From Methylomonas rivi (GTDB taxonomy: Bacteria > Pseudomonadota > Gammaproteobacteria > Methylococcales > Methylomonadaceae): a stretch of 58,353 nt of DNA. Positions 36,842 through 46,185 of the stretch are shown piece after piece. The DNA lies in the NCBI RefSeq assembly GCF_024505165.1, contig NZ_JANIBK010000009.1:1-58353 (forward strand), read 5' to 3'. Under the pieces are notes generated by a model. It was not told the origin of the DNA, did not search any database, and worked only from the letters and a program-made list of their open reading frames with translations. Both the position numbers and the translations under genes were made by a program. Numbering within the stretch: the first letter of the stretch is position 1; each line of letters opens with the position of its first letter.

Positions 36842-37516
36842 TCACATCGGCAGGTTTTGCATCTGACGTTTAATCCAATCCTGCCGCCTGATTAAGTAAG
36901 AACTCGGTCTAGCGGCGTTTAATTTAAGCGGATTCGGTAACGTAGCGGCCAGTAGCGCCGCCTGACTGGCTGACAACTGCTTGGCCGAAATGCCAAAATA
37001 ATGCCTGCCGGCGGCTTCTATACCGAACAAATGATCGCCAAATTCGGCGATATTCAGATATACCTCCAAAATCCTGGCTTTACTCCACAAGCTTTCTATC
37101 AAAAAGGTAAACCAGATTTCCAAGATCTTACGCCCAACATTTCTCGCCGGGCTTAAAAACAGATTTTTGGCGACTTGCTGACTGATAGTGCTGGCGCCGC
37201 GCAATTTACCGCCGCGCCTATATTGCCGGTATGCCTGGTATATCGCTTCAAAATCGAAACCGTGATGCCGATAGAAACGTTGATCCTCGGCGGCAATAAC
37301 GGCCGCAAACATCTGTTTGGATATTTGGCTGCCGCTTACCCAGCTATGTTGAATCGGCCGATAGTGTTTGCCGGCAGCTAAGTCGTCGATATGGGCATGC
37401 AGCATAAATGCGGACGTGGGCGCCGGCACATAACGCAGCACGGCAACCAAAACGATTGAGGCCGCAAACAAAGCAAATCCGGCATATCCCGCAATCTGCA
37501 GCAGACGTTTCGGCAT
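36842..37516 (-). CDS. mtgA: Monofunctional biosynthetic peptidoglycan transglycosylase MtgA
   Basis: MtgA polymerises glycan strands from lipid II at the inner membrane. The 224-residue protein has one N-terminal membrane helix (about 8-28) and the GT51 domain: catalytic E77 in VIAAEDQRFYRH, RGASTISQQVAKNLFL, a second Glu in the IAEFGDHLFGIEAAGRHYF region and the AALLAATLPNP motif. I chose the ATG at 37516, preceded by GAGAGGGC at a good distance, over a longer frame that would add a basic 22-residue extension. It converges on darP. Confidence 0.94.
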   Translation of the reverse strand: MPKRLLQIAGYAGFALFAASIVLVAVLRYVPAPTSAFMLHAHIDDLAAGKHYRPIQHSWVSGSQISKQMFAAVIAAEDQRFYRHHGFDFEAIYQAYRQYRRGGKLRGASTISQQVAKNLFLSPARNVGRKILEIWFTFLIESLWSKARILEVYLNIAEFGDHLFGIEAAGRHYFGISAKQLSASQAALLAATLPNPLKLNAARPSSYLIRRQDWIKRQMQNLPM

Positions 37517-38024
37517 GTTTTGCCCTCTCTGTCGGTACTGGCTTGGTTGGCGGTAACGGTTGGATCGGCGCTGAGACTTCAAGGCATTAATAAGATTTGG
37601 AATTGACGGATAATTTGCGATAAATCATAAACGGAAAGTTCATTCCGGATAAAGGAAATCCAAAATCGGGTTATTTGACATACAAAAGACGGTAAATAAC
37701 ATAGTTTAGACGCTAGCAAACTCCTCTTCCGTAGGCATTCCTTGAAAAATCAATAACCTAATAATATGGCATGCGGATTGCTATATTAATATCAGGTGTC
37801 AGGGATTTTAAGTTCTCTCCCCCGTGAACATGGAAAATATAGACGCCAAGGAATATCCCGGATAATTGCATAAGGAATTGTGCATTTATCCGGGCAGGGA
37901 CGGCCTCAATCCAGCCCGCCCACCTCCACCCCCTACCCAAGCAGCCGCCTGTTTCATGCCGACGTCGAAGCCTGCCAGGGTGTATCATATAAGCCGGTTC
38001 GTTTCTCCGCCCACAACTCGGTCC
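37517..38024. other. 508-bp divergent intergenic region
   Basis: Lies between mtgA and mepA. I see no gene or strong promoter consensus. In-frame extensions of mepA and of mtgA reach into it but have no ribosome sites and read as Pro/Arg-rich nonsense. The AT-rich middle (about 37600-37800) is the likely site of both promoters. Confidence 0.5.
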
Positions 38025-38867
38025 ATGTCCAAAATTTTACTCATTGCCATCTATCTGTTGGGCGCCAATAGCCTGGCCGACTCATCGCCCCAGAATTGGG
38101 CAAAGCGCACCACCCCGACTCCGGATCCGGTCCCGCAAAGCATCGGCAACTATACCAGCGGCTGCATTAGCGGCGCGGTAGCGCTGCCATTATCGGGAAA
38201 AGGTTATCAAGTCATGCGCTTATCGCGTAACCGGTTTTACGGACACGCCACATTAATTCAGTTTATTCAGCAACTCGGACACGTTGCCGCCGACCGGCAA
38301 TTGGGCACACTGTTGATAGGCGACCTGGGCCAGGCCCGCGGCGGACCGACGCCTAGCGGCCACCGCAGCCATCAGACCGGCCTGGATGTCGACATCTGGT
38401 TTTTGCTCTCCAAGCAAGCGGACCATCGCCTGTTAAGCGCCAACGAGCGGGAAAGCTGGAGCGCTCCGTCGGTAGTGAACGTGGATACAGACACCGTAGA
38501 CTACCGGCAATGGACCCAGGCGCACGAAATAATACTGGAGGCGGCGGCGCTCCATCCGGAAGTCGACCGGATTTTCGTCAACCCCAGTATCAAACAAGAG
38601 TTATGCAATCATAAAACAACCTCATCCGCGGCTTGGTTGCGAAAAATCCGGCCGTGGTGGAAACACGACGACCATTTCCACGTGCGTTTGAGATGCCCGG
38701 ACGCTAATCCGCACTGCCAAGGCCAGCCCGCGCTACCCGAGGCGGACGGCTGCGATGCCAGTTTGGCCTGGTGGTTTTCCGAAGAGGCCAAGACGCCAAG
38801 CAAGCCGAGCAAACCCGCCATTCCGCCGCCCTTGCCGGCTTTGTGCGAACAAGTCTTAAACCGATAG
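38025..38867 (+). CDS. mepA: Penicillin-insensitive murein endopeptidase MepA
   Basis: MepA is a periplasmic zinc endopeptidase (M74) that cuts D-Ala-mDAP and mDAP-mDAP cross-links in peptidoglycan. The 280-residue protein has a signal peptide (1-18), the zinc motif SGHRSHQTGLDVDIW (H116 and D123 as likely ligands) and the third-ligand motif HDDHFHVRLRCP. Six Cys residues fit the disulfides of the family. I chose the ATG at 38025 because the signal peptide starts there, although the ribosome site is weak. A Pro-rich tail (SKPSKPAIPPPLPA) is extra. Confidence 0.92.
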   Translation: MSKILLIAIYLLGANSLADSSPQNWAKRTTPTPDPVPQSIGNYTSGCISGAVALPLSGKGYQVMRLSRNRFYGHATLIQFIQQLGHVAADRQLGTLLIGDLGQARGGPTPSGHRSHQTGLDVDIWFLLSKQADHRLLSANERESWSAPSVVNVDTDTVDYRQWTQAHEIILEAAALHPEVDRIFVNPSIKQELCNHKTTSSAAWLRKIRPWWKHDDHFHVRLRCPDANPHCQGQPALPEADGCDASLAWWFSEEAKTPSKPSKPAIPPPLPALCEQVLNR

Positions 38868-38939
38868 GATGAGAGCAGCTCGGACCAAGACCCGGAAATA
38901 CCGCTTTATGCTCGTTACGGGAGAAAAATAGCGTCTTTT

Positions 38940-39164
38940 TTATCGTTCGGATGCAGTCTCCGCGGCCGATCCTCCGGATACCCCCGGACGAAGCAGTTGC
39001 CGCCGCTCCGCGTTGACCAGAATTTGTTGCCGTAACCGCGCATTCGCCCGCGACCAGCCGCATATTTCTTCTAAAGTGCGAAAACAGCCCAAGCAGATGT
39101 CTTGTTCGTTCAAGCAACAATTTCGAACGCAAGGCGACGGAATGTTTTCCGCGTCTTCATTCAT
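38940..39164 (-). CDS. DUF1289 family protein
   Basis: A 74-residue protein with the DUF1289 Cys pattern: SPCVRNCCLNEQDICLGCFR (about 10-29), then the W-containing segment EEICGWSR. The four or five cysteines suggest a metal or iron-sulfur site. Function is unknown in the family. Its start overlaps the ribF stop by eight bases, which is common for short downstream partners. Confidence 0.88.
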   Translation of the reverse strand: MNEDAENIPSPCVRNCCLNEQDICLGCFRTLEEICGWSRANARLRQQILVNAERRQLLRPGVSGGSAAETASER

Positions 39165-40110
39165 GGCACGGACCCGCGAAAAAAGCTTGCGCCGCGCTTA
39201 CGTCGCGAGCGATTTGCGCCTGCAGCGCCGGCAGGGAATCGAAGCGGACTTCATCGCGCAATCTGGCCTTGAAATGCACTTCGACATAGCGGCCGTAAAT
39301 GTCCTGGCTGAAGTTAAATAAATGCGTTTCCAAAACCGCTGTTGCGCCGCCATCCACCGTGGGGCGATTGCCAAGATTTGCCACGCCGTATAATTCTCCG
39401 CCGTCCAATCCGGTCATCGTTACCGCAAACACCCCAACCAGCGGCGTATTTTTACGAAACATTTGCAAATTGGCGGTCGGAAACCCTAATTCCCGCCCCC
39501 GCTTATCGCCATGCGCCACCCGGCCGCATACCGAATAGTCGCGGCCGAGCAAGATTTTGGCCTGCGCTAAGTCTCCTTCTCCCAGCGCATCGCGGATTAA
39601 CGTGCTGCTGATGCGCAAGCCGTCCAGTTCGAACGAATCGGTGGCTTCAACCGCAAAACCGTATTCCTCCCCCCGGTGCTGCAGCAAGGCGAAATTGCCG
39701 CGCCGGGCCTTGCCGAAGTGAAAATCGTCGCCAATCACCAAATGCTTGATGTTGAGCCTGTCCACCAAAATATCGCGGATAAACTGCTCGGCATCGTAAT
39801 CGGCCAGCATGCGGTTGAAAGGCAACACCAGTAATTCGTCGATGGGCAGTTTGGCAAATTGAATCACTTTTTCCCTTAATCGAGTTAACCGCGTCGGCGC
39901 GTGGTCGCCCAGAAAATATTCCAAGGGCTGCGGCTCGAACACCATGGCCACCGTCGGCAACCGCAAGCGTTGGCCGTGCGCCGCCACCCGCTCGATGACG
40001 CGCCGATGCCCCAGGTGCAAGCCGTCGAAATTGCCGATAGTCAGCACGCAGCCGTCACGTAACGGCTCAAGATGATGTAATCCCCGAATTAACCGCATAG
40101 CATCCGTCAT
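39157..40110 (-). CDS. ribF: Bifunctional riboflavin kinase / FAD synthetase
   Basis: RibF makes FMN from riboflavin and then FAD. The 317-residue protein has the nucleotidyltransferase half with GNFDGLHLGHR near residue 28, IGDDFHFG and SSTLIRDAL, then the kinase half with GRELGFPTANL and the beta-barrel around GVANLGNRPTV. Length is normal. The ATG at 40110 has CAAGG about 9 bp upstream; a second ATG at 40098 matches the usual family start (MRLIRG), so either could be used. It is divergent from the radical SAM gene. Confidence 0.95.
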   Translation of the reverse strand: MTDAMRLIRGLHHLEPLRDGCVLTIGNFDGLHLGHRRVIERVAAHGQRLRLPTVAMVFEPQPLEYFLGDHAPTRLTRLREKVIQFAKLPIDELLVLPFNRMLADYDAEQFIRDILVDRLNIKHLVIGDDFHFGKARRGNFALLQHRGEEYGFAVEATDSFELDGLRISSTLIRDALGEGDLAQAKILLGRDYSVCGRVAHGDKRGRELGFPTANLQMFRKNTPLVGVFAVTMTGLDGGELYGVANLGNRPTVDGGATAVLETHLFNFSQDIYGRYVEVHFKARLRDEVRFDSLPALQAQIARDVSAAQAFFAGPCHE

Positions 40111-40200
40111 ATTAAAAACCTTGGATTTTATCAGTAACGGACGGCGCGACCTATCGTCATTTATAATAGCTCGCTTATAAATCGCCCGGCCTTACCCCGA

Positions 40201-41193
40201 ATGATAGACACGCTATATATCGAATCCGCAGTCGCCGAACATCCGCGTATTACAGCGATTCGGCGGCGTTTTCCGGCAGCCCGGGTGGTAAATTGCGAAC
40301 GCTACGGCGAAGTATTCAACCCCAAAGCGCAAAATTTTCGCCTGCAAAAGCAAAAACCTGCCTTGATTATGGCCCGCAAGCACCAGAAATTCGTTTTGCC
40401 GGCCCCGGCCGGATACGGCATCGGCGGCGAGCGCAATTATTATTTCTCCCACATGCTCAACTGCCTGTACGATTGCCGCTATTGTTTTTTGCAAGGCATG
40501 TATCAGTCGGCCAACTATGTGCTGTTCGTCAATTACGAGGATTTTCAGCAGCAAATCCGCGACATTTGCCGGGAAACGCCCGAGGAAGCGATTTACTTTT
40601 TTTCCGGTTACGATTGCGATAGCTTGGCATTCGAGCCCGTCACCGGTTTTGCGGAGGCATTTTTACCGGTGTTTGCCGAATTACCGAATGCCTGGCTGGA
40701 ACTGCGTACCAAAAGCACGCAGATTCGCGGTTTGCTGAATCGGCCGGCTTTACCGCGCTGCGTGGTGGCGTTTAGTTTGTCGCCGGATTCCGTCGCCAAT
40801 AAAGTGGAAGCCAAAGCGCCGTCACCGGTAAAACGTATCGAAGCCGCAGCCAAGCTGCAACAGCAGGGCTGGCAAATAGGTTTGCGTTTCGACCCGCTAA
40901 TTTATCAACATGATTACCAAGACCAGTATCGGCAATTATTTTCGCAAGTCTTCTCGGCAATCGATGCCGATGCATTGCATTCGGTGAGTCTGGGCGTATT
41001 TCGTTTGCCGGAGCACTTTTTTAAGAAAATGCATAAACTCTATCCAGAAGAACGCTTATTCGCCAGCCCGTTGCAAAACGCTTCCGGCATGGTGTCGTAC
41101 AAAGCCGAACTGGAACAGGCCATGATGAACGACTGCGGCGAGATGCTGCTGCAATACATCCCGCGGGAGCGTTTTTTTCCGTGCCACCTATAA
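40201..41193 (+). CDS. Spore photoproduct lyase family radical SAM protein
   Basis: A 330-residue radical SAM enzyme. The iron-sulfur motif is C88-x3-C92-x2-C95 (LNCLYDCRYCFLQGMY), the spacing used by spore photoproduct lyases, and C139 (GYDCDSLA) lies where the Bacillus lyase has its hydrogen-donating Cys. The N-terminal region VVNCERYGEVFN and the fold after the motif also fit the family. Proteobacteria do not sporulate, so the substrate is unlikely to be spore photoproduct; another pyrimidine or nucleic-acid lesion is possible. It overlaps the next gene by 13 bp, implying coupling. Confidence 0.88.
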   Translation: MIDTLYIESAVAEHPRITAIRRRFPAARVVNCERYGEVFNPKAQNFRLQKQKPALIMARKHQKFVLPAPAGYGIGGERNYYFSHMLNCLYDCRYCFLQGMYQSANYVLFVNYEDFQQQIRDICRETPEEAIYFFSGYDCDSLAFEPVTGFAEAFLPVFAELPNAWLELRTKSTQIRGLLNRPALPRCVVAFSLSPDSVANKVEAKAPSPVKRIEAAAKLQQQGWQIGLRFDPLIYQHDYQDQYRQLFSQVFSAIDADALHSVSLGVFRLPEHFFKKMHKLYPEERLFASPLQNASGMVSYKAELEQAMMNDCGEMLLQYIPRERFFPCHL

Positions 41194-41894
41194 CACGCAC
41201 CGTACTGGTCACTGGTGCCAGTTCCGGCATCGGCCGAGCCATAGCTAAACTGTTATTAAACCAGGGCCATTTTGTACTGGGCTCAAGCAGGGACAGCCGA
41301 CGCTTTTGTGTCGAACATCCCCGCTTCACTCCGATACAACTGGATTTAGCTAACCTTCGCGAGATCGAGCCTTGCTGCAAACGCCTGCAAAACGACTTTC
41401 CGCAACTCGATGCGGTTGTTTTTGCCGCCGGTTATGGCCAATTCGGCCATCTTGAACAATTTTCTTTTCCGCAGATCGAGCGTTTAATGACGGTCAATTT
41501 TACCGGGCAGGCGTTTATGACCAAGGCTTTGCTGCCCAAGCTCAAACAAAAACCGCACTGCAATCTGATTTATATAGGCTCGGAAGCCGCGCTCAAAGGC
41601 GGCCGCAACGGCAGTATCTATTGCGCCAGCAAATTTGCCTTGCGCGGCTTCACTCAGGCCTTGCGCGACGAATGCGGCAAAAGCGGCGCGCGCGTGTCCT
41701 TGGTTAATCCGGGCATGGTGGATACGGCATTTTTCGAAACGCTGCGGTTCAATCCCGGCCGACAGCCGGAGCACGCTTTGCAGGCGACGGATGTCGCCGA
41801 GGCTGTCGGCTATATATTGCATGCCAACCCGCATTGCGCCGTGGACGAAATCAATTTAAGCCCGCTGAATAAAGTCATCGAATTTAAGAAATAA
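41181..41894 (+). CDS. Short-chain dehydrogenase/reductase (SDR)
   Basis: A 237-residue classical SDR. The NAD(P)-binding motif TGASSGIG is at 11-18, the acidic or basic specificity region is ...SSRDSRR (about 34-40), suggesting NADPH, and the active site has GSEAALKGG followed by YCASK (Tyr and Lys). Substrate unknown. The start is GTG at 41181, within the last codons of the radical SAM gene; coupling of an SDR to a radical SAM lyase is curious and may mark a shared pathway. Confidence 0.9.
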   Translation: MPPITRTVLVTGASSGIGRAIAKLLLNQGHFVLGSSRDSRRFCVEHPRFTPIQLDLANLREIEPCCKRLQNDFPQLDAVVFAAGYGQFGHLEQFSFPQIERLMTVNFTGQAFMTKALLPKLKQKPHCNLIYIGSEAALKGGRNGSIYCASKFALRGFTQALRDECGKSGARVSLVNPGMVDTAFFETLRFNPGRQPEHALQATDVAEAVGYILHANPHCAVDEINLSPLNKVIEFKK

Positions 41895-42233
41895 CCGGCC
41901 TATTGTGTACTTTTGTTATTGCATAAAAACCCGGACGCGGGAATGACCGGGGCTGATAAAATTATCGACCCGTATCAAATATGCGGTTGCAAGGCTTTTG
42001 GACGAAACGGCTTGAATTTAGCGGAAGCGGCGGTGTCGGAGATCTGCTTTTTACCCGCTACAGTGTCGGCCGGTTGGCGCTGAACTGGTATTACAATCCG
42101 ATCCTAATGGGCGTATTAATAAACAAATTAACGATCGAATGCATTTTGCCGCCGCGGAAGAGAACGCAAAACTCAACGCCGGCGATATTTTGGGGCCCCT
42201 TCCTGGGGAATGAGAGCATTTAAAAAGACTTGA
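41895..42233. other. 339-bp intergenic region without a clear gene
   Basis: Between the SDR gene and dsbB. A reading frame at 41981-42223 (80 residues) has no recognisable sequence, no ribosome site and a mixed composition, so I leave it out. It could hold the dsbB promoter. Confidence 0.5.
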
Positions 42234-42746
42234 ATGATGAACTTTGTAAAATTTAATCCTCGGCTTTGGTTTTTATTGGGTTTTATCGGCTGCTGTTCGT
42301 TACTGGCGGCCGGTGCTTACATGCAATTCGTGGCGGAATTGGAACCCTGCCCGCTTTGCATATCCCAACGTCTGGCCATTCTGGCTACCGGCGTCATTTT
42401 TTTATTCGCCGCTTTGCATAATAAAGCCCATAAAGCCTATGCGCTCGGTGCCGCTGTTTCCGCGCTGATCGGTGCCGGCATTTCGGCCCGGCATGTCTGG
42501 CTGCAACATTTACCCCCCGACCAAGTCCCGGAATGCAGTCCGGGGCTTGAATATGTATTTCGGCATTTCCCGTTAACCGAGACCATCAAGCTGATGCTGA
42601 CCGGCACCGGCGAATGCTCGCAAATCGAAGGTATATTTCTGGGATTAACCGTCCCGGCGTGGACATTGCTCGCCTTTTTGATATTGGCGGTCTTCAGCTT
42701 GTTAACCATACGGCTGCAAGCAAAAGCGGACGAATCCCGGATTTGA
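42234..42746 (+). CDS. dsbB: Disulfide bond formation protein DsbB
   Basis: DsbB reoxidises DsbA, passing electrons to quinone. The 170-residue protein has four membrane helices, the first periplasmic loop motif CPLC (C39, C42), the second pair C101 and C128 in the larger periplasmic loop, and the conserved Arg near the quinone site in ISQRLA. Complete catalytic set. The start is one of two adjacent ATGs (42234 or 42237), the first given here. Confidence 0.95.
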   Translation: MMNFVKFNPRLWFLLGFIGCCSLLAAGAYMQFVAELEPCPLCISQRLAILATGVIFLFAALHNKAHKAYALGAAVSALIGAGISARHVWLQHLPPDQVPECSPGLEYVFRHFPLTETIKLMLTGTGECSQIEGIFLGLTVPAWTLLAFLILAVFSLLTIRLQAKADESRI

Positions 42747-43094
42747 AACCTTTTTCGGGGACCGTGCCCGGGCGTCGGTTTTCCGGCAAAACAGTATCGA
42801 TTCGAAGCAGGGTCCAAACTGTTATGCACAAATTTGGGGCGATGGCAATTTCTAACATTCGTTTTCAGCCCCGGCATTTAACCCAGCTCAATTAAACGCG
42901 TAAGCCATTGAAATTATTAATATAGTTTTTGTGATTTAAAATTACTCAAGTTAACAAATCCGTAACAAAAACCGGCACTAAGCTCACTTAAGCCAATGTA
43001 ATCCACAGAGTTATCCACAACTTTTGTGGGTAACTCGAATTCCTTAATCTCCGCAAATACTTAGGGTTGTAACATCAAAATAACATCACCAAGC
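42747..43094. other. 348-bp region upstream of priA with AT-rich stretch and DnaA-box-like sites
   Basis: No gene. An AT-rich stretch (about 42897-42980) is followed by DnaA-box-like sites: TAATCCACA (42999-43007), TTATCCACA (43011-43019, the consensus box) and TGTGGGTAA (43025-43033, reverse of TTACCCACA). The last two form the palindrome listed separately. The layout resembles a small origin-like or DnaA-controlled promoter region. Confidence 0.55.
43008..43036. promoter_or_regulatory. Palindrome of two DnaA-box-like sites
   Basis: GAGTTATCCACAA (43008-43020) and TTGTGGGTAACTC (43024-43036) are 13-base arms with one mismatch and a 3-base spacer. Each arm holds a DnaA-box-like 9-mer. It lies about 60 bp upstream of the priA start, so DnaA could bind here; a hairpin in the priA leader is another possibility. 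Confidence 0.6.
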
Positions 43095-45311
43095 ATGGCT
43101 AAATGCAACACCTCGCGAACGCTCATTGCGCAAATTGCCATCCCGGTTCCGTTGCAGGGTTTGTTCGACTATTTACTGCCGGAGCCGGCGGACCCGCAAA
43201 GCATCCAAGCTGGCATGCGGGTATTGGTGCCGTTCGGCAAGGGGACAAAAACCGGGGTCATCTTAAATATAACCCACCTTGGCGACAGCCGGATAGACCC
43301 CCAAAAATTGAAACGGGTCGAGCAGATTATCGACTCCGTGCCGCTATTGTCCGCCAAGGATTTACAGTTGCTGAAATGGGCCAGCCGCTACTACCACCAC
43401 CCATTGGGCGAAGTTCTGTCCACCGCGTTTCCGGCGGCACTACGGCAGGGAAAGCCCGCGATTTTGCCACACGACTATTGCTACAACCTGACCGAACAAG
43501 GCCGGCAAATCCTGCCGACAACCTTGAAACGCGCAAGCAAACAACAGGCTTTACTGACTGTATTTCAAGCCAGTCCGCTTGCTATTGCGGCAACCGAGTT
43601 AACCCGGCACAAGACCGCGTTAAAAGCCTTACAGGATAAAGGCCTTATTCGGAAAGACACCCGCCAAGACCATAGCCTTGCCTGGGACAAGCAAACACAA
43701 GCGTTAACGGCCAATCCGGAGCAGCAGCACGCTATCGATACCGTGCTATCCGGTTTAGGACAATTTTCCGTATCCCTGCTGCAAGGCGTGACCGGTAGCG
43801 GCAAAACCGAGGTGTATATGCAGATCATCACGGAAGCGTTATTGCGCGGCCTGCAGATATTGGTTTTATTGCCCGAAATAACCTTGACGCCGCAACTGGA
43901 ACAACGTTTTCGCCGGCGTTTTTCCGCCCCCATCGTCTGCTTCCATTCCAAACTCAACGATAACCAGCGTCTGCATGCTTGGCTGAATATGCAGCAAGGC
44001 CATGCCGCCATCATGCTCGGCACCCGCTCGGCCTTGTTTACCCCGTTGAAAAATCCGGGCTTGATCATTCTGGACGAAGAACACGACAGCTCTTTCAAAC
44101 AGCAGGAAGGCTTTCGTTTTTCCGCCCGCGATGTCGCCATTGCCCGCGCCAAAATATTAAATATTCCGGTATTGCTTGGCTCGGCGACCCCTTCCTTTGA
44201 AAGCCTGTTTAATGTCGCCCAACATCGTTACCGGTTATTGCAGCTGTCTATTCGGGCAGGCAATGCCGCGGATCCGGTATACCAATTGCTGGATATCCGT
44301 AACAAACCCATGCAAGCCGGATTATCGGAAGCGTTGATTACCGCTATCCGATCCACCCTGGCGCAAGGACAACAGGTGTTACTGTTTCTCAACCGGCGCG
44401 GCTTCGCACCGGTACAGATTTGCCATGGCTGCGGCTGGGTATCGCGCTGCGGCCGTTGCGACGCCAATATGGTGATACACGCGGCGGAACGCCGACTACG
44501 CTGCCACCATTGCGGCAGCGAACAGCCATTACCCAAGGATTGTCCGGCCTGTAAAACCGGCGAATTGCAACCGTTGGGCCTGGGCACCGAGCGCATCGAA
44601 CAGATGCTGGCGGAGCTATTTCCCAACAACGCCATCATCCGCCTGGATAAAGACAGCACCCAACGCAAGGGTTCGCTGGAAGGTTATCTGGAACAAATTC
44701 ATAGCGGCCAAGCCGACATTATTCTCGGTACGCAGATGCTGGCCAAGGGTCATCATTTTCCCGACGTGACCTTGGTGGCAATATTGGATATCGACAGCGG
44801 CCTGTTTAGCGTCGACTTTCACGCCGGCGAAAAGCTGGCGCAGATGATTGTGCAAGTCGCCGGGCGCGCGGGCCGGGCCGACAAGCGCGGTAAAGTGATA
44901 CTGCAAACCCGGCAACCGCAACATCCTTTATTGACGACCTTGATCGAGAAGGGCTACCAGGCTTTTGCGGAAATTGCCCTGCGGGAACGCCGGCAAGCCG
45001 GCTTGCCGCCTTTTAGCTACCAAGCCCTGCTTCGCGCGCACGCCAACAATGCCCAGGCGCCGCAACAGTTTTTACAGGACGCGACAACTGCGATTCTGGG
45101 TTTTAATACCGGCAACACTCAAATTCTAGGACCGGTTGCCGCCCCGATGGCGCGCCGGGCCGGACAATTCCGCTTTCAATTGTTATTACAAAGCCCGCAG
45201 CGCAAGGATTTGCATCAATTGCTGGATCAAGCCATACCGAAGATTTCCAAGCTAAAACAAGCCGGCAAGGTCCGTTGGTCGCTGGATGTCGATCCGGTGG
45301 ATTTATATTAA
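43095..45311 (+). CDS. priA: Primosomal replication restart helicase PriA
   Basis: PriA recognises stalled forks and reloads the replisome. The 738-residue protein has an N-terminal 3'-end-binding domain (about 1-105), Walker A GVTGSGKTE (231-239), the DEEH box (327-330), helicase motifs III to VI and a zinc domain with eight cysteines (C443, C446, C452, C455, C470, C473, C483, C486). Full length. It is followed by a membrane protein whose gene starts 105 bp after its stop. Confidence 0.97.
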   Translation: MAKCNTSRTLIAQIAIPVPLQGLFDYLLPEPADPQSIQAGMRVLVPFGKGTKTGVILNITHLGDSRIDPQKLKRVEQIIDSVPLLSAKDLQLLKWASRYYHHPLGEVLSTAFPAALRQGKPAILPHDYCYNLTEQGRQILPTTLKRASKQQALLTVFQASPLAIAATELTRHKTALKALQDKGLIRKDTRQDHSLAWDKQTQALTANPEQQHAIDTVLSGLGQFSVSLLQGVTGSGKTEVYMQIITEALLRGLQILVLLPEITLTPQLEQRFRRRFSAPIVCFHSKLNDNQRLHAWLNMQQGHAAIMLGTRSALFTPLKNPGLIILDEEHDSSFKQQEGFRFSARDVAIARAKILNIPVLLGSATPSFESLFNVAQHRYRLLQLSIRAGNAADPVYQLLDIRNKPMQAGLSEALITAIRSTLAQGQQVLLFLNRRGFAPVQICHGCGWVSRCGRCDANMVIHAAERRLRCHHCGSEQPLPKDCPACKTGELQPLGLGTERIEQMLAELFPNNAIIRLDKDSTQRKGSLEGYLEQIHSGQADIILGTQMLAKGHHFPDVTLVAILDIDSGLFSVDFHAGEKLAQMIVQVAGRAGRADKRGKVILQTRQPQHPLLTTLIEKGYQAFAEIALRERRQAGLPPFSYQALLRAHANNAQAPQQFLQDATTAILGFNTGNTQILGPVAAPMARRAGQFRFQLLLQSPQRKDLHQLLDQAIPKISKLKQAGKVRWSLDVDPVDLY

Positions 45312-45415
45312 GTCATGGAAAACAAAGCCAAAGCCCCGGCTTTTTATGGGATAATTCCGCGCTTTTGTGGGTCAGGCCCGCACCGATAATCATAAAAATT
45401 ACTGAGGGTATTGCA

Positions 45416-46168
45416 ATGTGTTGGAGTGGAGAAGCGTCCGGCGTTTTAGCCGCCGCGGGTTTAACAACCGCCGTGTATGTGGCGTATAAGGGGGAATCAA
45501 AAGAACTATGGATTCCGTTGACCTATTTTGCCCTGATGGAGTTATTGCAGGCGGCCACCTATGTTTATATAAACTTGTGCGGTAATCCCAATAATCAGGT
45601 GTTGACCCTGCTTGGTTACCTGCACATCGCCTTCCAGCCGTTTTTTGTGAATATGGTGGCGATGTACTTCATCCCCGAGAGCGTCAAACTGAAAATACGC
45701 ACCACGGTTTATGCTTTATGCTCGATTAGCTCACTGGCCATGTTGATCAAGATGTACCCCTTTGCCTGGGCCGGCGAATGCGTGCCGGGCGTGGAAGGCT
45801 TTTGCGGCGCGCAAACCTGTTCGGTCTCCGGCGCCTGGCATATCGCCTGGCAAATGCCGCTTAACGGCCTGATGTCGCAACCGGTTGAATGGTTATTCGG
45901 CTTTAACTGGGGCTTGCATGCATTTTCCTATATCCTGGCGGCGTTTTATCTGCCGATCATGTACGGCTCATGGCGCTTCGTTGGCTTTCATTATTTGATC
46001 GGGCCTTGGATTTCCGATATTACTACCGACGACCCGAACGAATATTGCGCGGTCTGGTGTTTGTTCTCGATTGCCTTATGCGTATCGGTGATCAAAACCC
46101 CGATCAGAAAACATTTGCACGTCAAAAAATGGCCGTTTTATCAGCGCGAAGTAGGCGATAGCTTATAA
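45416..46168 (+). CDS. Multi-spanning membrane protein, possibly of the DUF5765 family
   Basis: A 250-residue protein with seven to eight hydrophobic segments. The start MCWSGEASG is distinctive: I recall this opening from uncharacterised membrane proteins (perhaps DUF5765), but cannot confirm it. Conserved-looking features are Cys residues in a loop around 122-140 (GECVPGVEGFCGAQTC) that may form disulfides, His-rich and Trp-rich loops (NWGLHAFSYI, GFHYLIGPW) and a cytoplasmic basic tail. GAGGG (45404-45408) precedes the ATG at 45416. No function is proposed. Confidence 0.75.
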   Translation: MCWSGEASGVLAAAGLTTAVYVAYKGESKELWIPLTYFALMELLQAATYVYINLCGNPNNQVLTLLGYLHIAFQPFFVNMVAMYFIPESVKLKIRTTVYALCSISSLAMLIKMYPFAWAGECVPGVEGFCGAQTCSVSGAWHIAWQMPLNGLMSQPVEWLFGFNWGLHAFSYILAAFYLPIMYGSWRFVGFHYLIGPWISDITTDDPNEYCAVWCLFSIALCVSVIKTPIRKHLHVKKWPFYQREVGDSL

Positions 46169-46185
46169 GCCGAGCCTATCAAAAA

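Noticed and set aside
41981-42223. 80-residue reading frame between the SDR gene and dsbB
   Set aside because: No ribosome site, family resemblance or consistent codon use.
42747-43094. Chromosomal replication origin
   Set aside because: Only three DnaA-box-like sites and no dnaA, dnaN, gyrB or gidA nearby. Reported as origin-like only.
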